DNA from: Cacajao melanocephalus
Taxonomy: Eukaryota; Chordata; Mammalia; Primates; Pitheciidae
Direction: 5' to 3'
NCBI GenBank assembly: GCA_963573385.1
Contig: CAUYLG010071120.1
Location: 186,001 to 250,000, forward strand
Length of the DNA: 64,000 bases
This document shows positions 38,674 to 64,000 of this stretch, piece after piece. Numbering within the stretch: the stretch's first letter is position 1; every line of letters starts with the position of its first letter. Position numbers and translations under genes: made by a program. The notes under the pieces were generated by a model, which did no database searches, had not been told where the DNA came from, and saw only the letters and a list, made by a program, of their open reading frames with translations.

Positions 38674-40161
38674 ATGCATACATTTAACTCATGAATTTAT
38701 GCTTTTGGCATATGAGAAATAAGATTTACCATCACCGCTATTGAGGGAGATTGGCGATTCTGCCGGCCATTGCATCAGTGAGCATATACTCAGAATGTGG
38801 GTGATGCAAGACATTAATCAACTGTGTCCTGTACAATCAGATTGTACAGTGTCCAATCACTCTGTTCCTTATATTTCTTATAGAGTGAACATCTCACTGT
38901 GCTGAATGTAATTCTTAGGCTTTAAAGGTAAGGTTATATACATATATATGTTGTTATATTTAAGATATAGCAATTAAATATAAACTAACTTCAACTGTGC
39001 CAAATTAAAGAACCAGCCACCAATGTTGAAGTAAAAACAGGCTGTGTTAGACTTATCGAAATATGTTTGTATATAGTATTTGGGGTAATATAAGGCATTT
39101 TCAAATATAATTTTTGCTTTATGACTTACCCCCCTACATAATGTGGTATTCCATTTTATTTAAAGTTAAGCTGACCACTAAAACTCATTAAATATAAGAC
39201 AAACAAACATCCTAAGCACTTAGATGATGAGTAAATGATTTGATTTTGCAGCCTTGGAGACAAAACCAGGCAATGAGAAAATAGTTTATTAAATTTTTAT
39301 TGTGGTAATTTCTTCATGGTCTTAAGCTGCATTGTCTGTTGAAGAGGTTTACCCACTTCCACAGCTTCCATTACATGTGCTACTGATTCTCAGCCTCCTA
39401 TCTGTAGCCCAGACATTTTTCCTTTCAGACTCCTATATCTAACTGACTACTGTACATCTATCCACATGCGGATGTCCCAACAGAAGTCAATTCAAATTGA
39501 ATTGCATTTCCAAAATTGAATGCTTCCCCTTTCTACACCTTCTCTGCTCTCTTGCTCTTCCCGGCCCTCCACTCTAGCCTCACATCAGGCACACCTCTGC
39601 TGTTTTCTATTTCAGTAAACGGCATCAGCACCATCTGCTCAAAGCCAGCCACATGGTAGGTATAATCTTAACTTTTCCATCTCCATTCCCCATATGGAAC
39701 AATCATTTGTTCTTCATAACTGTCCTTTGAATCTGTCTATGTCCCTTCATTCCAACAGTTAATACCTTGGTTGAGGCCACTATCGCCTCCCAAAAAGATT
39801 ATGGCCATTTATGGCCACCATGCTTCCAGTATTCCCTCCTCTAATCCAATCCATTCCTCCAATCCAATCCACTATGGCCAGGATGATTAGGACAAATCTG
39901 ATGATGTTACCCCTGAGCTTAAAATACTTTGGTATATCTCTGTTGTCTCAAGGGCAAATTCTAAATTCTTTGACAAGGTTTAAAAGGACCCTCAAGATTT
40001 AGCCTTCATCTACCGCTTTAGTCTCATTACAGCTTCCATCTTTGGCTCAGCTTTAATACTTAATTGTGCTATTCCGAGCACAACTATAGAGTTCTGGTCT
40101 CAGGAAAAAATCTAGATGAGGTATTGGTATGGGATAAATGTGCAATCTAATTAGATGTCAT

Positions 40162-40299
40162 GGCTGGGTGTGGTGGCTCGTGCCTGTAATCCCAACATTT
40201 TGGGAAGCCAAAGAGGAACGATCTCTTGAGGCTTGGAGTTTGAGACCAGCCTGGGCAACCTAGTGAGACCTCTGTCTCTATAAGAAAGCTTTTAAAAAA
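40162..40299 (+). repeat. Alu left-arm monomer
   Basis: A single arm. TTAGATGTCAT before it and TTAAATGTCAT after it form the target duplication. Confidence 0.9.
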
Positions 40300-40440
40300 T
40301 TAAATGTCATTTAAATAAATTGTGTCTAGTTTGACAGAGGGAATATGGAAAAAAATGCAAAATTTCAAGTAGGCCAGTAAAAGATTGTTGAAGGAAATTA
40401 ACTGCGACTTGAGAGTTTCTTCTACTTTTCTACATTTTGT

Positions 40441-40724
40441 TTTCTTTTTTCTTCTAGAGAAAGTTACCCAGGCTAGAGTGCAGTGTTGTGATCATAGCTC
40501 ACTGCAACCTTGACCTCCTAGGCTCAAGCAATCTCCCTGCCTCAGCCTCCTGAGTGGCTGGGACAATAGTTACACCACCAGGCTTGGCTAACCTTTTTTC
40601 TTATTTGTAGAGCCAGGGTCTTGCTACGTTGCCCAGGCTGGTCTCAAACTTCTGGACTCAGGCAATCCTCCTGCTTTGGCCTCACAAAGTACTAGGTTTA
40701 TAGGTATGAACCACTGTGCTAGCC
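40441..40724 (-). repeat. Alu, diverged
   Basis: A two-arm Alu with a degenerated tail. Confidence 0.92.
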
Positions 40725-41644
40725 AAACTTCCTTCTACCTATCAGACAAAGAACTTTTTAGGATGTAGTTTGAATCAGGTATAACAAAACCAATTCTTTC
40801 TAAAGACTGTGGATTTGGAAACCTTCTAAAACAACATAAGGATTGAAAAATGATTCTGATTATGTCCCTGTGGTTGACATAGATTCCTCCCAGAAGTATA
40901 TAACACTTGGGATGCATTTATCAGTTGTGGATTTTATTTTTCCATTAAGCGAATAGTGAATTGTCGATCTAGTAATGTTTGCCTGAGGTTTTAAAATATC
41001 TGCTTTTCTTAGTGTCTGTTTCTACAATCCTGGGAATTAAATATGGATATTAAATCAGTCAAAATAATACTTTTGTGTTGCATTTGATTATGTTTTATAA
41101 TTCTTAAGACAATCTATATATACTTGGTATTAAAGCACTTACAATTTTTTAAAAAACTGAAATATTGTAGAATCCGATTTATTAGCCCTGCAATTTCAAT
41201 TTCAACTACATTAACTAATTTTAGACATGTAAAATTAAAAAGTATAAGAACATTTCTACATTTGTAAATAATACTGAAATGTCTAAGAAAAATTGATTTA
41301 TTGCATATACAATGAATTAGATTTAAAAAGTGTTATTAAATGTTTGTTATTAAACATTTGGTCATTTGAAATGATTACAGAGAAAATAAAATCTGCCAAA
41401 TTTATATATGCTATTTCAAGACAAACTTAAAGGGGCTATAATGCAATAGCTGGAGAAGACGTTTGGATTGTTCCCAGAAGGATGAGTCGAATATTAACAC
41501 ATAAAGAACTCCAGTTGGAGGGAATGGCTTAAACAAAATTGTGATGTGCAAAGACTGCACCACATATTTGGGGAACAATGAATTTCATTTGATTTGGTCC
41601 AAGCATTGAATAAAGGAAGTGTAATCTGGAACTCTGGTCTGTGA

Positions 41645-41956
<312 letters not shown>

Positions 41957-42077
41957 GTAACTACAGCTCTTGAGGGCAAGATTAAAGCACCTGGAAGCTG
42001 TTCAGCAGGTAGAGGGAATTCACTGGACAATTCTAAGCAGGAATGATATAAGAGCGTGCTTTAGGAAGACTAATGCC

Positions 42078-42413
42078 GTCCAGGCGCAGTGGCTCATGCC
42101 AGTGATCCCAGCACTTTGGGAGGTTGAGGTGGGAGGATTTCTTGAGTTCAGGAGTTCAAAACTAGCCTGGACAACATAGTGAGCCCTAGCTCTACAAAAA
42201 ATACGCACACACACAAAAACAAACAAACAAAAAAAATTAGCCAAGCATGGTGGAGCATGCCTGTAGTCCCAGCTATTTGGGAGGCTGAGGCAAGAGGATG
42301 GCTTGAGCCTAGGAGTTCCAGGATGCAGTGAGCCATGACTGTGCCACTGTACTACAGCCTAGGTGACAGAGCAAGACCCTGCCTCCAAAAAAAAAAAAAG
42401 AAAAGAAAAAAAA
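42078..42413 (+). repeat. Alu with expanded middle A-rich linker
   Basis: The linker between arms carries ACACACAC and AAACAAACAAACA. It is in inverted orientation to the Alu 121 bp to the left. Confidence 0.95.
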
Positions 42414-42920
42414 CCACACACACACAAACACAAATACAAGGGCCAACTGTGGGAAAAGATGAATTGTAGATTTGTAGCTTCAGTTTGCTGCATGAAGAAT
42501 TAGAGGCAAATTCTGGCTTATGTTAAATGCCCAATTCTCTGGTTCGTCTGACCTGGGCCAACCAAGGTCAAAAAGTCCATCCAAAACCAAATCATTGAGT
42601 AGACACGCACTGAAAATGCTGCTTCTCTCTTCCCTCTGATGTTTATTTAATTTCAGAAAGTTAACATCTGCAGCTTTTTTTTTCATTCAAATCCTTAGAA
42701 ATGGTGTCTGTTTTTAATAAAAGAGCAAAAAAATCTTCATACAAACTTTAGGTTCATAGCCTTTCTCTAGATTTTACGTGTTCCATTATCAGCGACCATT
42801 CTTTAAAGGGCGAAGAGCTTAAAACTCACAAACTAAGTGAGGATTTGGGTGTCTGTGGGCAGCAGCACTCATAGCAGCAACTCCATACAGAAGTTTGAAT
42901 TGAGGCTTATAACTAGTTTG

Positions 42921-43059
42921 TTTTTCTATTTTTATTTTTTATAGTGATGAGGTCTCACTGTGTTGCCTAGGCTGGTCTCAAACTCTTGGGCTCAAGCAGT
43001 CTTCCTGCCTCAGCCTCCCAAAGTACTGGAATTATAGGCATGAGCCACTGTACCCGGCC
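42921..43059 (-). repeat. Alu left-arm fragment
   Basis: Only one arm, ending TACCCGGCC, with a T-rich left side. Confidence 0.9.
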
Positions 43060-43904
43060 TTTTAAAATTTATGTTTCTATTTTTTTATTTTTAGTTTTTC
43101 ATTGAATAGTGAAATCACAATAAATCAGAGGTCATCCTAACATTGTGTGAAATGAAAAATTGCCCATTTCTTACCTCCAGTGGGTTTTAGAAAGTAATGT
43201 TTTGATGTAGAACTTGGTTTTGTCTGAGAAAGAAATGGAATTGCAACAACTGCTACACCTGCCTTGAAGATGTACCTCTCATTTTCAATAGCATACTTGG
43301 GACAAATTTTTCAAATCTACTTTTTAATGTTTTGGTTTCAATCCTTTGGTCTTCTGTCTAGGATACTGGCAAGCACATTGTTTTCAAGTTTCCCCTTATG
43401 TCTTTGACCTTGTCCTGGAGTGTGGGGAGGTAAAGTTACTCTTTGAAACTGCTGTTGAGAATCACAAAAAGTATATTTCAATTCCTTTTCTGGTCAAAAT
43501 ATGCTCCCAACCTCACTCCTTGTATGTAATACATTAAATAGTAAGCATAATGAGGAAGTTTGTTTATTTTCTATATTATAAACTCTAAATGGACTATCTT
43601 TTATATTTACATATAATAATGGCAATAAAAACATCAATATCAAATACCTTAGATATAAAAAGATAGCAAGTTAAAAAATATACTCTAAGTTTCTTTTAAG
43701 AGCAGTAATTCTTTAGACAGACATTTTAAATAATAAGTACACATCTCAAGGCCTTACATACAAAGAGATGTTAAAAACTTACGTGAAGTTGAACTAGCAG
43801 GCAATTAGGGAAACTGTCTTACTCTTTTTTCATTTAAAAAGGCTGAACACTATTCGAATATAACAGAAATTGGAAAAAACTAAAACTGGGGATTTCCCAA
43901 TGAT

Positions 43905-43910
43905 TTTATT
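43905..43910 (-). terminator. PHACTR2: candidate distal poly(A) signal of PHACTR2
   Basis: AATAAA on the minus strand about 7.04 kb after the stop codon, at the edge of the repeat-poor block. Earlier hexamers may be used as alternative sites. Confidence 0.45.
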
Positions 43911-44242
43911 GAGGTAAATTTTCCCAATTTTATACATATACGCATTTATATATACTTAGGAAAGCTAAAGAATGTTCTAAGGCACTTGGAATTGTGCACA
44001 GCAAAGTATCCTCTAATATTATACAACTAAATAGAGCAGAATTTTGCATTTTAAATAACACAAACACCAGTACGGAATTAAAAACGGGAATACACAGTCT
44101 ATCTTTCAGGTTACAATAGTGGAATACAAGTACGTATGTGTGTATACTTGTAGATCTATTTATACCCACATACTATAATACAGTACAGATAAGAACAATA
44201 ACAAAAGAGAAACTGTCATGTTAATCAGTGTACAGTTCCAGT

Positions 44243-44250
44243 TATTTACA
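44243..44250 (-). promoter_or_regulatory. Pumilio-type site UGUAAAUA
   Basis: TGTAAATA on the minus strand in the putative PHACTR2 3' UTR. It matches the UGUANAUA consensus. Binding is inferred. Confidence 0.4.
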
Positions 44251-45826
44251 CTCACAGATATTACGCCTGTGTAATACATAGGACTAGATCACTCACTGGA
44301 AATCAGAAAGCATTCAGTCAGTCTGATAATGATCACAGTTTATCATTCTTATCACTTTATCTGAAGTGTGAAATAACAAAAGAATGCATATAGTCCGTTA
44401 TTTAAAAATCGCTGTTACACAGAAAAAAAAGAAAGAGACTCGTTTGAAGTGTTAGTAGGTCCTAAATCTGGTGAATTTGGTGCAAATGTTTTGAACACAC
44501 TGGCACATTTCTAAGCCACAGAAGAAATGTTTAAAAAAAAAACCAACGAAAAAGTTAGTGCCTATATTTTAAGGGATGAAAGTGGTTTGACCCTTGAATC
44601 ATTTTAATTATTTCTGAAGGCGAGTTAGCACTGCAGTGGCAATTTCTCATTGTGGAGGCTCTCTAAGCAACGTAACGACACAGCCAAACTATAACAAAAG
44701 TGTCCAGTAGGGCAAAAGGACCCCTTCACACCAAGTTGGCAAGTGGCACAAATATTATTGGCATTTTCATATACCATAAAATTGACCTGAGGGTACAGTG
44801 GCATTCTGCCTTATTTGCTCCTTTCAATTTATTCTTAAAAAAAAAATACTGCCATTTAAAAAGATAAGAATTCTTAAGCACCACCTAAAACCTTACAATA
44901 TAACCACCTTTATGACTCTGTACTGCTTGGCCTCAAAAAAATTTAGAAATTTTAATGTTTTAAAAATTATAGTGGCTAAATTCCATTCTCCTAGCCACAA
45001 TTCATCCAAATAACTTCAAGACATATTTACCATTCAGTTTCGGTAATAAAAAGCAACAAAGAGAATATGTTTCTGTATTGTTAGTACAGTTTAATGTTTC
45101 ACCTAAGTAAAACTCATCTTGTTTTGTGTGTGACCATCACTGAAGTATGAACAATAGGCATGCAATCCACAGTTAATCCACATTTTCGTTATAATGTAGC
45201 ATTCACAAATCTTATTAGAAAAGTTGAACTGCATGACTATATTTATACAGGGGGAATTCAAGCATTTGTGTGTGAATTAAATGCTTCGTTAATAGGATAA
45301 GCAGGCGATTCACTTGGAACCTATGGGATGCAGCATAAACAGGTGAAATCTAATGGTGATTTATTTCCAAAGACCACCAGGTTTGTTCAAGTGCATTGTT
45401 AGTCTGTGTTTGTGTTTAACCCATGCAACAATCCTCTTGACATTAACAAGGATTATGACCAAGAATGTGGTTCTAAAGCAAAGTTGTAAGGCAAAGAAAA
45501 AGAAAGCTTTCTTCATGTATGATCTCTCCTTTAAGTATAGATAGGGACTAGGCCAAGTCCTCATGCCCACTGAATGGCCACAGCTGCCCAGTAACCTCCT
45601 CCCTGAAGAACTGGCAAATTAAAGCTGCACTGAAACAAAGGCTCAATAAATGAAGGGAGAAAAACCATTCAGGGCCCAAAGAAATGCAAGGCAGCAGAGA
45701 CAATGTCTAGGGACAGGCACTTTTTCTCCATGTGTTCTCAAATTGCAGTAGACAGTGGCATTCAGGGAAGGTGATACCAACCTCCCAGGGAGGGCATTTG
45801 AACATGGGAAGGTTTTTTATTCTTGG

Positions 45827-45834
45827 TATTTACA
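45827..45834 (-). promoter_or_regulatory. Pumilio-type site UGUAAAUA
   Basis: Second TGTAAATA on the minus strand of the same putative 3' UTR. Confidence 0.4.
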
Positions 45835-46516
45835 ATGACTGGGAATGCTACGGACATTTAGTCAGCAGGGGCCTGGGATATGAAACATCTGGCAATGCAT
45901 AGGATGATTCTGTACAGCAAAGACTTGCCCAGCTCCAAATGCCAAGAGCACCCCCACTGAGAAACACTGACCAACAGTGCTTCGCTCGTACATGCAGCTG
46001 TGCTAGCAATTCGACAAGCTAAATGACATTTTTTTGTGTGTACAGTAAATCCTAGCATGGCTAAAACATAACTCATCCTTATAAGGTTGTCTTTACGTGG
46101 GAATAGCTGCCACAGGATCCTCCATTTCTTTGTCAGAAATTGTACAACATATACAATGGGGTTTTAAAATTTGGGATGACACTGTCTTCAAAAAAGCATT
46201 GGCAGGTAAGGTTCCAGCTGCTTTCTAGAAATGCTAATGGTGCTTTGCATTTCCATATATAGCTTAAGCTTAATGATTACAAAAAGTAAATTGGAAGTGA
46301 AAATGGGAATGATTTGAGGGTACTCCACTTCTCTCCCCACCAGCTCTTGGTCACTGCCTGCCTTTCCAGCAGAGCCCAATGCTGCTTCTTTGAAACCTGG
46401 GTTTGAACTAACTGGGGATGTACTTTCTCTAGAAAGAGGTTCCTATTAATTTGGCGATTACTCTGTCATTGCTTTTCCCTCTAGGACATATTTTATTTTA
46501 TCTATTATTATTATTA

Positions 46517-46813
46517 TTTTTTTGAGATGGAGTCTTGCTCTGTCGCCCCGGCTGGAGTGCAGTGGCACAATCTCAGCTCACTGCAACCTCTGCCCCCTGG
46601 GTTTAAGCCTCCTGCCTCAGCCTCTCGAGTAGCTGGGATTACAGGCACAAGCCACCATGCCTGGCTTAATTTTTTTTTTGTTTTGTATTTTTAGTAGAGA
46701 CAGGGTTTCACCAATGTTGGCCAGGCTGGTCTCGAACTCCTGACCTCAAGTGATCCACACACCTCGGCCTCCCAAAGTGCTGGGATTATAGGTGTGAGCC
46801 ACCGCTCCCGGCC
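46517..46813 (-). repeat. Alu within the putative PHACTR2 3' UTR
   Basis: A well-kept two-arm Alu in the same sense as PHACTR2. TAGGACATATTTTA on both sides is a clear target duplication. Confidence 0.95.
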
Positions 46814-49542
46814 AATGTAGGACATATTTTAGTTCTTTAAGTTCATTCTGCTTTGTCCAGTAAAGCAATGTAGTCTATCCTAACAGCAAGTAGAGACTAA
46901 CTACTCAGTAGTGAAAGATCTAGCCATTTCAAGAGGCCAAGGGACAATTCTATAAATAAATCGCATCTAAGTAGTTCCTTACTACTCACAACATACTCTA
47001 ATGGTGTGAAGAAATTAATTCTTATCCCAAGGAATATACTTTCCCCAGTAATGATAGGCTTCATATAATTAGAATTTAGGAATGCTTTAACAGTTCTACC
47101 ATACTCAGGGGTAAATGACATGAATTCACATATATTATAGTAGTTTGATTCCATGCCACCTACTCTGAGGAAGATTTCTTGCTCTGTTTAAAATTTGCAG
47201 CAAGGGCCACTTAAAAATAATAACAGACTGAAGAAATTTTTGAGTAGGAAAGGAAGAAAATTTTCACTATTACATGTGGACATACTACTTTGTGGCAGAC
47301 AAGACTACCCTTTTCTATTGCAAATACAGTATGATTTTTGAAAGTTGTGTCTGACTCTATGAAGTATAAATAAAATGGCTGTTATGTGTTAATGTAGTAT
47401 ATATCAGAATATGCAGTGTTAATGCAATAGTTTCTCTTTTAAGTGTAAGCTACTATATATATGATACATATATATTTATTTAATTTTTTTAAATGCCAAT
47501 GCAGCCCTGAATTAATTGCAGGGTATAAAACCGGATCTTTTTTGACTCAGGTTTTAGGGACTCATCTCTTATTTTCAGTATTTGGTGATTTTTGAAGGAT
47601 GTATTCAATTCCTTTATTTCCTTAAATGTATTTTCCCTTCAATTTCAGAACTTCCTGCTAACAATATATTTACTAATATTCGAGAAAGATAAGAGACTAC
47701 TCTCATTACGTTACTAAACAATATGAAGATGAAACCAGAAAGTCAGTTTTTCTGGGTAAAGTAGAGAAACAGATGTGTTTGCTTTTTTCCTCCATGTAAA
47801 ATAGCAGTTCAAATGCCAAAATGGTTCTCTATTATAGCTTTCAGTTAAGCAATTTCAGGAATTATAGCTAACGTGTAAAAATGCAAGACACTTCACATAC
47901 ACAACAAATTATCAGGCATGCTGCTTTAATGAATGCTGACCACCAGACTGATTGGTAATGACCATGAAGATGCTGATCAAGCCTGTTGAGCATCTTCTTA
48001 ATACCTTAATGTTAATGTTTTTATTCTCCATTAAAAAAAAAAAACCAAGAAACTAAAATGGTCACTTTGGTTTTTACATCGTCTGGTTCTTTCCTGCCTG
48101 GGATTTTCCTGCAGATGGATTTGTTTTCTTCCTTAATCACATCTGGGAACTCAGGAAAACCCACTTACTTCCTCGATGTCAGCGTAATGTCACACTTTTA
48201 ATAGCCAAAAACCTGGAATTGTGTTACCACAAAAGAAATCCAATTCCCACACACATTTATTTTTCCGAATCAACATACACTTACTGGTTGGATTGCTGAA
48301 ACGCAGGTGGTGGGCAGAGGAGCGTATGCACAGAGGGAGGGCTGGGTCTCTGCATCCCTTTAGGGCCGCCAGATAGGAGACCCCTGGCTGGGTGGCTGGT
48401 GGGGATATGCCTCGTCTCTGCTCTACTAAAATAGAGCCATATTCTGCAAAATACAGCTTAGCTCATAATCCTTTAATTCTTTCTACAGCTTTTTACTCAA
48501 GCAATCATTCTAATAAAATAATTGGTGGTTCCAATTACCTAAATAGTAGACAAGCAGTGGCTATTTTTTTTTAACTTTTAAACTTTTCTCAAACTTAGAA
48601 AATTTTTTCTAAATGTATCAATTAGTATAAAGAAAAAGTATGAGTATTTAATAAATCTGACCTATTATACAAGGAAAACAATTTTGAAATACCAGATTTT
48701 CATTTTTTGTACTGAGTATATCTCATTGTAGGCAATAGAAAATTGCATCATAGGCACCAAAAGTGGGAAAAAACTGTTCCTTTTATCAACCAAATAGAAT
48801 CTTTCAGTGACATGTACTTTGAGTGATAAAATGGTGATGTCTTATATTTACCATTATACAGCGGCCTTGTGGTTAAAAATTTAAAAAGTGTTTAAAGATG
48901 ATTAAGCATAGACAATTAGAAGAGACGTTATATCTCTTGGAATTTTTCCCAAGACACCAAAATAATAAAATAAAATATAATTAAGGAAAAGCATGACTTT
49001 AGGGAAAAAAATCACAAGTTAATTTTTATGGCTGGATTGAAACACTATGTAACAGACAAAACTTCAGGCAGAGACAGACACCTGGGCATGCGGAAAAATT
49101 TTTACAAAGCAAAAATTGTCTTATCCTATTAGTGAAATGATAACAGACTCTAGGTGTATTTTGTTAATGCACAGAGTCTAACAAGAGGTGCAGTAATGCT
49201 GCTTACTTTTCCTAGCTCTAACACAGTCCTGGCTTTTTATCATAGGCCAACTGGTATTAACATTTTTTATTTTTAAATAAAATAATCCAATTTCAAGAGG
49301 TTCTTCAAAATACCGGTGAATGGCAGGATCTAAATTTATTCACCAGGTTAAATGCTTACTCTTGGGTTGAAATAGAAAATAGAAGGCTTCCATATTATAA
49401 ACCAGCAACATCTCAGAAAACTGTAGTCCAAACACTGAGAATAAAATAAACTCTATTTGGGTCTTGTTTTGTTGTTCATTTCATGTGTTTTTAATTAAAG
49501 GGGCACAAAACAATTGTGACAGAACAATTAAATGCAAGGTGG

Positions 49543-49550
49543 TATTTACA
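49543..49550 (-). promoter_or_regulatory. Pumilio-type site UGUAAAUA
   Basis: Third TGTAAATA on the minus strand, about 1.4 kb after the PHACTR2 stop. Confidence 0.4.
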
Positions 49551-50950
49551 TATGGTCATAATGGTCACATGTATTTGGAAGCAGAAGTCATACTGTGCCT
49601 GTGACTCCATGGAAAATAGCTACATGACAATAGAGTGTTTCTTAATGTAAACAATACAGACTGTAGGCTCATAGGGAGCCTTCCACTACTTTAATTTCAC
49701 TGATTCTTTTGCATTGACAGTAGATATTATACTGTATTTATGGATGCAATCTGCAGATTTCTAAAACACAAGATGAAGATTTCCTCACACACAACTTAGT
49801 GGAAACTTTCCGTGTTCTGTTAAGTCTCTGGGTATTTTTTTGATCTTTGTGCTTTGTTTTCTTTTAATAGCAGCAACCCAACTTTTAAAAAATGCAGCAC
49901 TAAAAAATAACTGGTCCTTATTCCCATGCAGGACTACTGCAGGCAGCACGTTTGTATCTTGCTTAAGTTTTCATTATGGAGTCAGGTTTTTAAAACAGGC
50001 GTCATGATTGTCAATATTATCTTTGTTAGGTGAAGTATGGTTGCCTTGACTTTGGATCTAATCGAGATAAGGATAGATCAAAAGATTTATTTTTGAAGCT
50101 TGCTACAGTTTTCTAGGGTCACAATACATCTGACTTTACACCCAGTCCTCTTATCCTATGAAGGCTGGTACACTAGGAAAGGAATATTTAAAAATGTCAA
50201 GTGTGCATAGCTAATGTTACTTAAAAGCATGCAACAAAATTTGGGTAAGCATGCTTGTTAGGAGTCAGTAGAAGCTCTTGCATTTAAGAAAAAGATGCAT
50301 GAAAACATTCAGACTTATTTCTGGCAATTGGATTCACTGGCACAACATAAAATAATGGTACTATACTGTACCAACATAATGGTGAAACAAGAATATTCTC
50401 GGATCAAGTCTTTGAGGAATCTACATCGTGAGGTTAGATTCCTAAATCCCTTAATAAGTTCTCAGTTACTGAATAACTACTTCAAAAATACATTTATGCT
50501 TCAATTTTCTCTTTTCTTCATTAACATAATGAAATATTTCTCTTTCTTTCTGATTTTCAACTCCCATCCCCTTTCACTGCCCAGCAATTTTACTCTGTAT
50601 TTTTCTTTCACCCGCATTATAAAATTTGGCTTTCTGGTAACAGGGAGCCAGCGATTGTCTTCTGCTCATCTTCTTTGATAAAGCTTCTGATGAAGAATGG
50701 CCACGATGTCTCTTACCATCGCTGTGCATTCTGGGCAGCAAGGGTCCCTGCATCCTTCCCTTGGCTTGTTGGAGCCATCTGGGCTGCACAGGTGAGGAGC
50801 ACTTCCCAACCAAGCTGAGTCACACACTTCCTCCACCACAAGTTAAACGGAAACACACACATTCAAATCCCAGTGCAATATCAGGTTTTCAGGAAGCAAA
50901 GCTTCCCCCAAAGATGATCAGTCTCTGTTTCCAAATAGTCTCACACTTCG

Positions 50951-63923
<12,973 letters not shown>

Positions 63924-64000
63924 CTAAAAAGGAAAAAAAAAGATAAACAGAATTATTATTTAGTTCATATACTTCCCCAGTATATACAGTATCAATTAAA

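Larger units (their letters stand above)
43885..50950 (-). other. PHACTR2: PHACTR2 3' UTR (putative, about 7 kb)
   Basis: From the PHACTR2 stop to a minus-strand AATAAA at 43905-43910, the sequence is AT-rich and almost free of repeats except one Alu at 46,517-46,813. Both flanks are crowded with repeats, so this suggests a retained long 3' UTR. Three UGUAAAUA Pumilio-type sites fall inside it. The exact 3' end is inferred. Confidence 0.6.

Noticed and set aside
43605..43620. Fourth TGTAAATA on the minus strand
   Set aside because: It lies beyond the proposed PHACTR2 poly(A) site, so it is not counted as a 3' UTR element.
50295..50678. 127-codon plus-strand open frame
   Set aside because: It lies antisense to the PHACTR2 3' UTR, is low-complexity and hydrophobic, and resembles no known protein.

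Overview
The window is primate nuclear DNA. About thirty-five Alu copies, from full length to single arms, lie among older L1, L2, MIR, Tigger and ERVL/MaLR repeats. The three genes found are spliced, single-copy vertebrate genes, and all three read on the minus strand. Their order along that strand is PHACTR2 (3' end only), LTV1 (complete), then ZC2HC1B (5' part only). This matches the arrangement I recall for human 6q24.2, seen in reverse. The LTV1 protein is 475 codons, the human length, but differs from the human protein as I remember it at more than ten positions. I therefore think a non-human primate is more likely than human, though I cannot prove it from the sequence alone.

Layout, right to left in the direction of transcription. 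63,847-63,923 is the penultimate coding exon of PHACTR2. A 12.9 kb repeat-filled intron follows, then a last exon at 50,966 with only the final residues and a stop, and a putative 3' UTR of about 7 kb ending near 43,885. From 43.9 to 32.8 kb is intergenic and repeat-rich, with one THE1/MST solo LTR, MIR and L2 pieces and two local tandem duplications. A CpG-rich promoter at 32.4-33.2 kb drives LTV1, whose eleven exons run from 32,564 to 18,744. Only 0.7-0.8 kb further on, ZC2HC1B begins at ATG 17,753. Its exons at 17.7, 6.2, 4.5 and 3.8 kb are present, and the gene continues past the left edge. The first 2.8 kb hold a 5'-inverted old L1.

Function. LTV1 is a late pre-40S ribosome assembly factor. 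PHACTR2 is an actin- and PP1-binding regulator. ZC2HC1B is a small C2HC zinc-finger protein without an established role. They are neighbours and share a strand, but nothing suggests a common pathway.

The accessory layer is old transposon debris. It includes three Tigger-type DNA transposons that each carry a later Alu, a broken ERVL provirus end with its 3' LTR, MaLR LTRs, and a processed pseudogene of SYPL1 lying antisense in LTV1 intron 6. I found no undescribed gene system, CRISPR array, tRNA or rRNA. The observations most worth checking are the SYPL1 pseudogene, the one-transition cryptic splice donor in LTV1 exon 5, the inverted Alus flanking LTV1 exons 7 and 8, a templated Alu-fragment duplication near 60 kb, and a fold-back Alu near 38.6 kb.

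Stretches where I see no gene or recognisable repeat: 4.55-6.1, 12.5-12.9, 14.6-15.5, 17.0-17.7, 27.9-29.7, 40.9-41.6, 43.1-43.8 and 57.1-59.5 kb.
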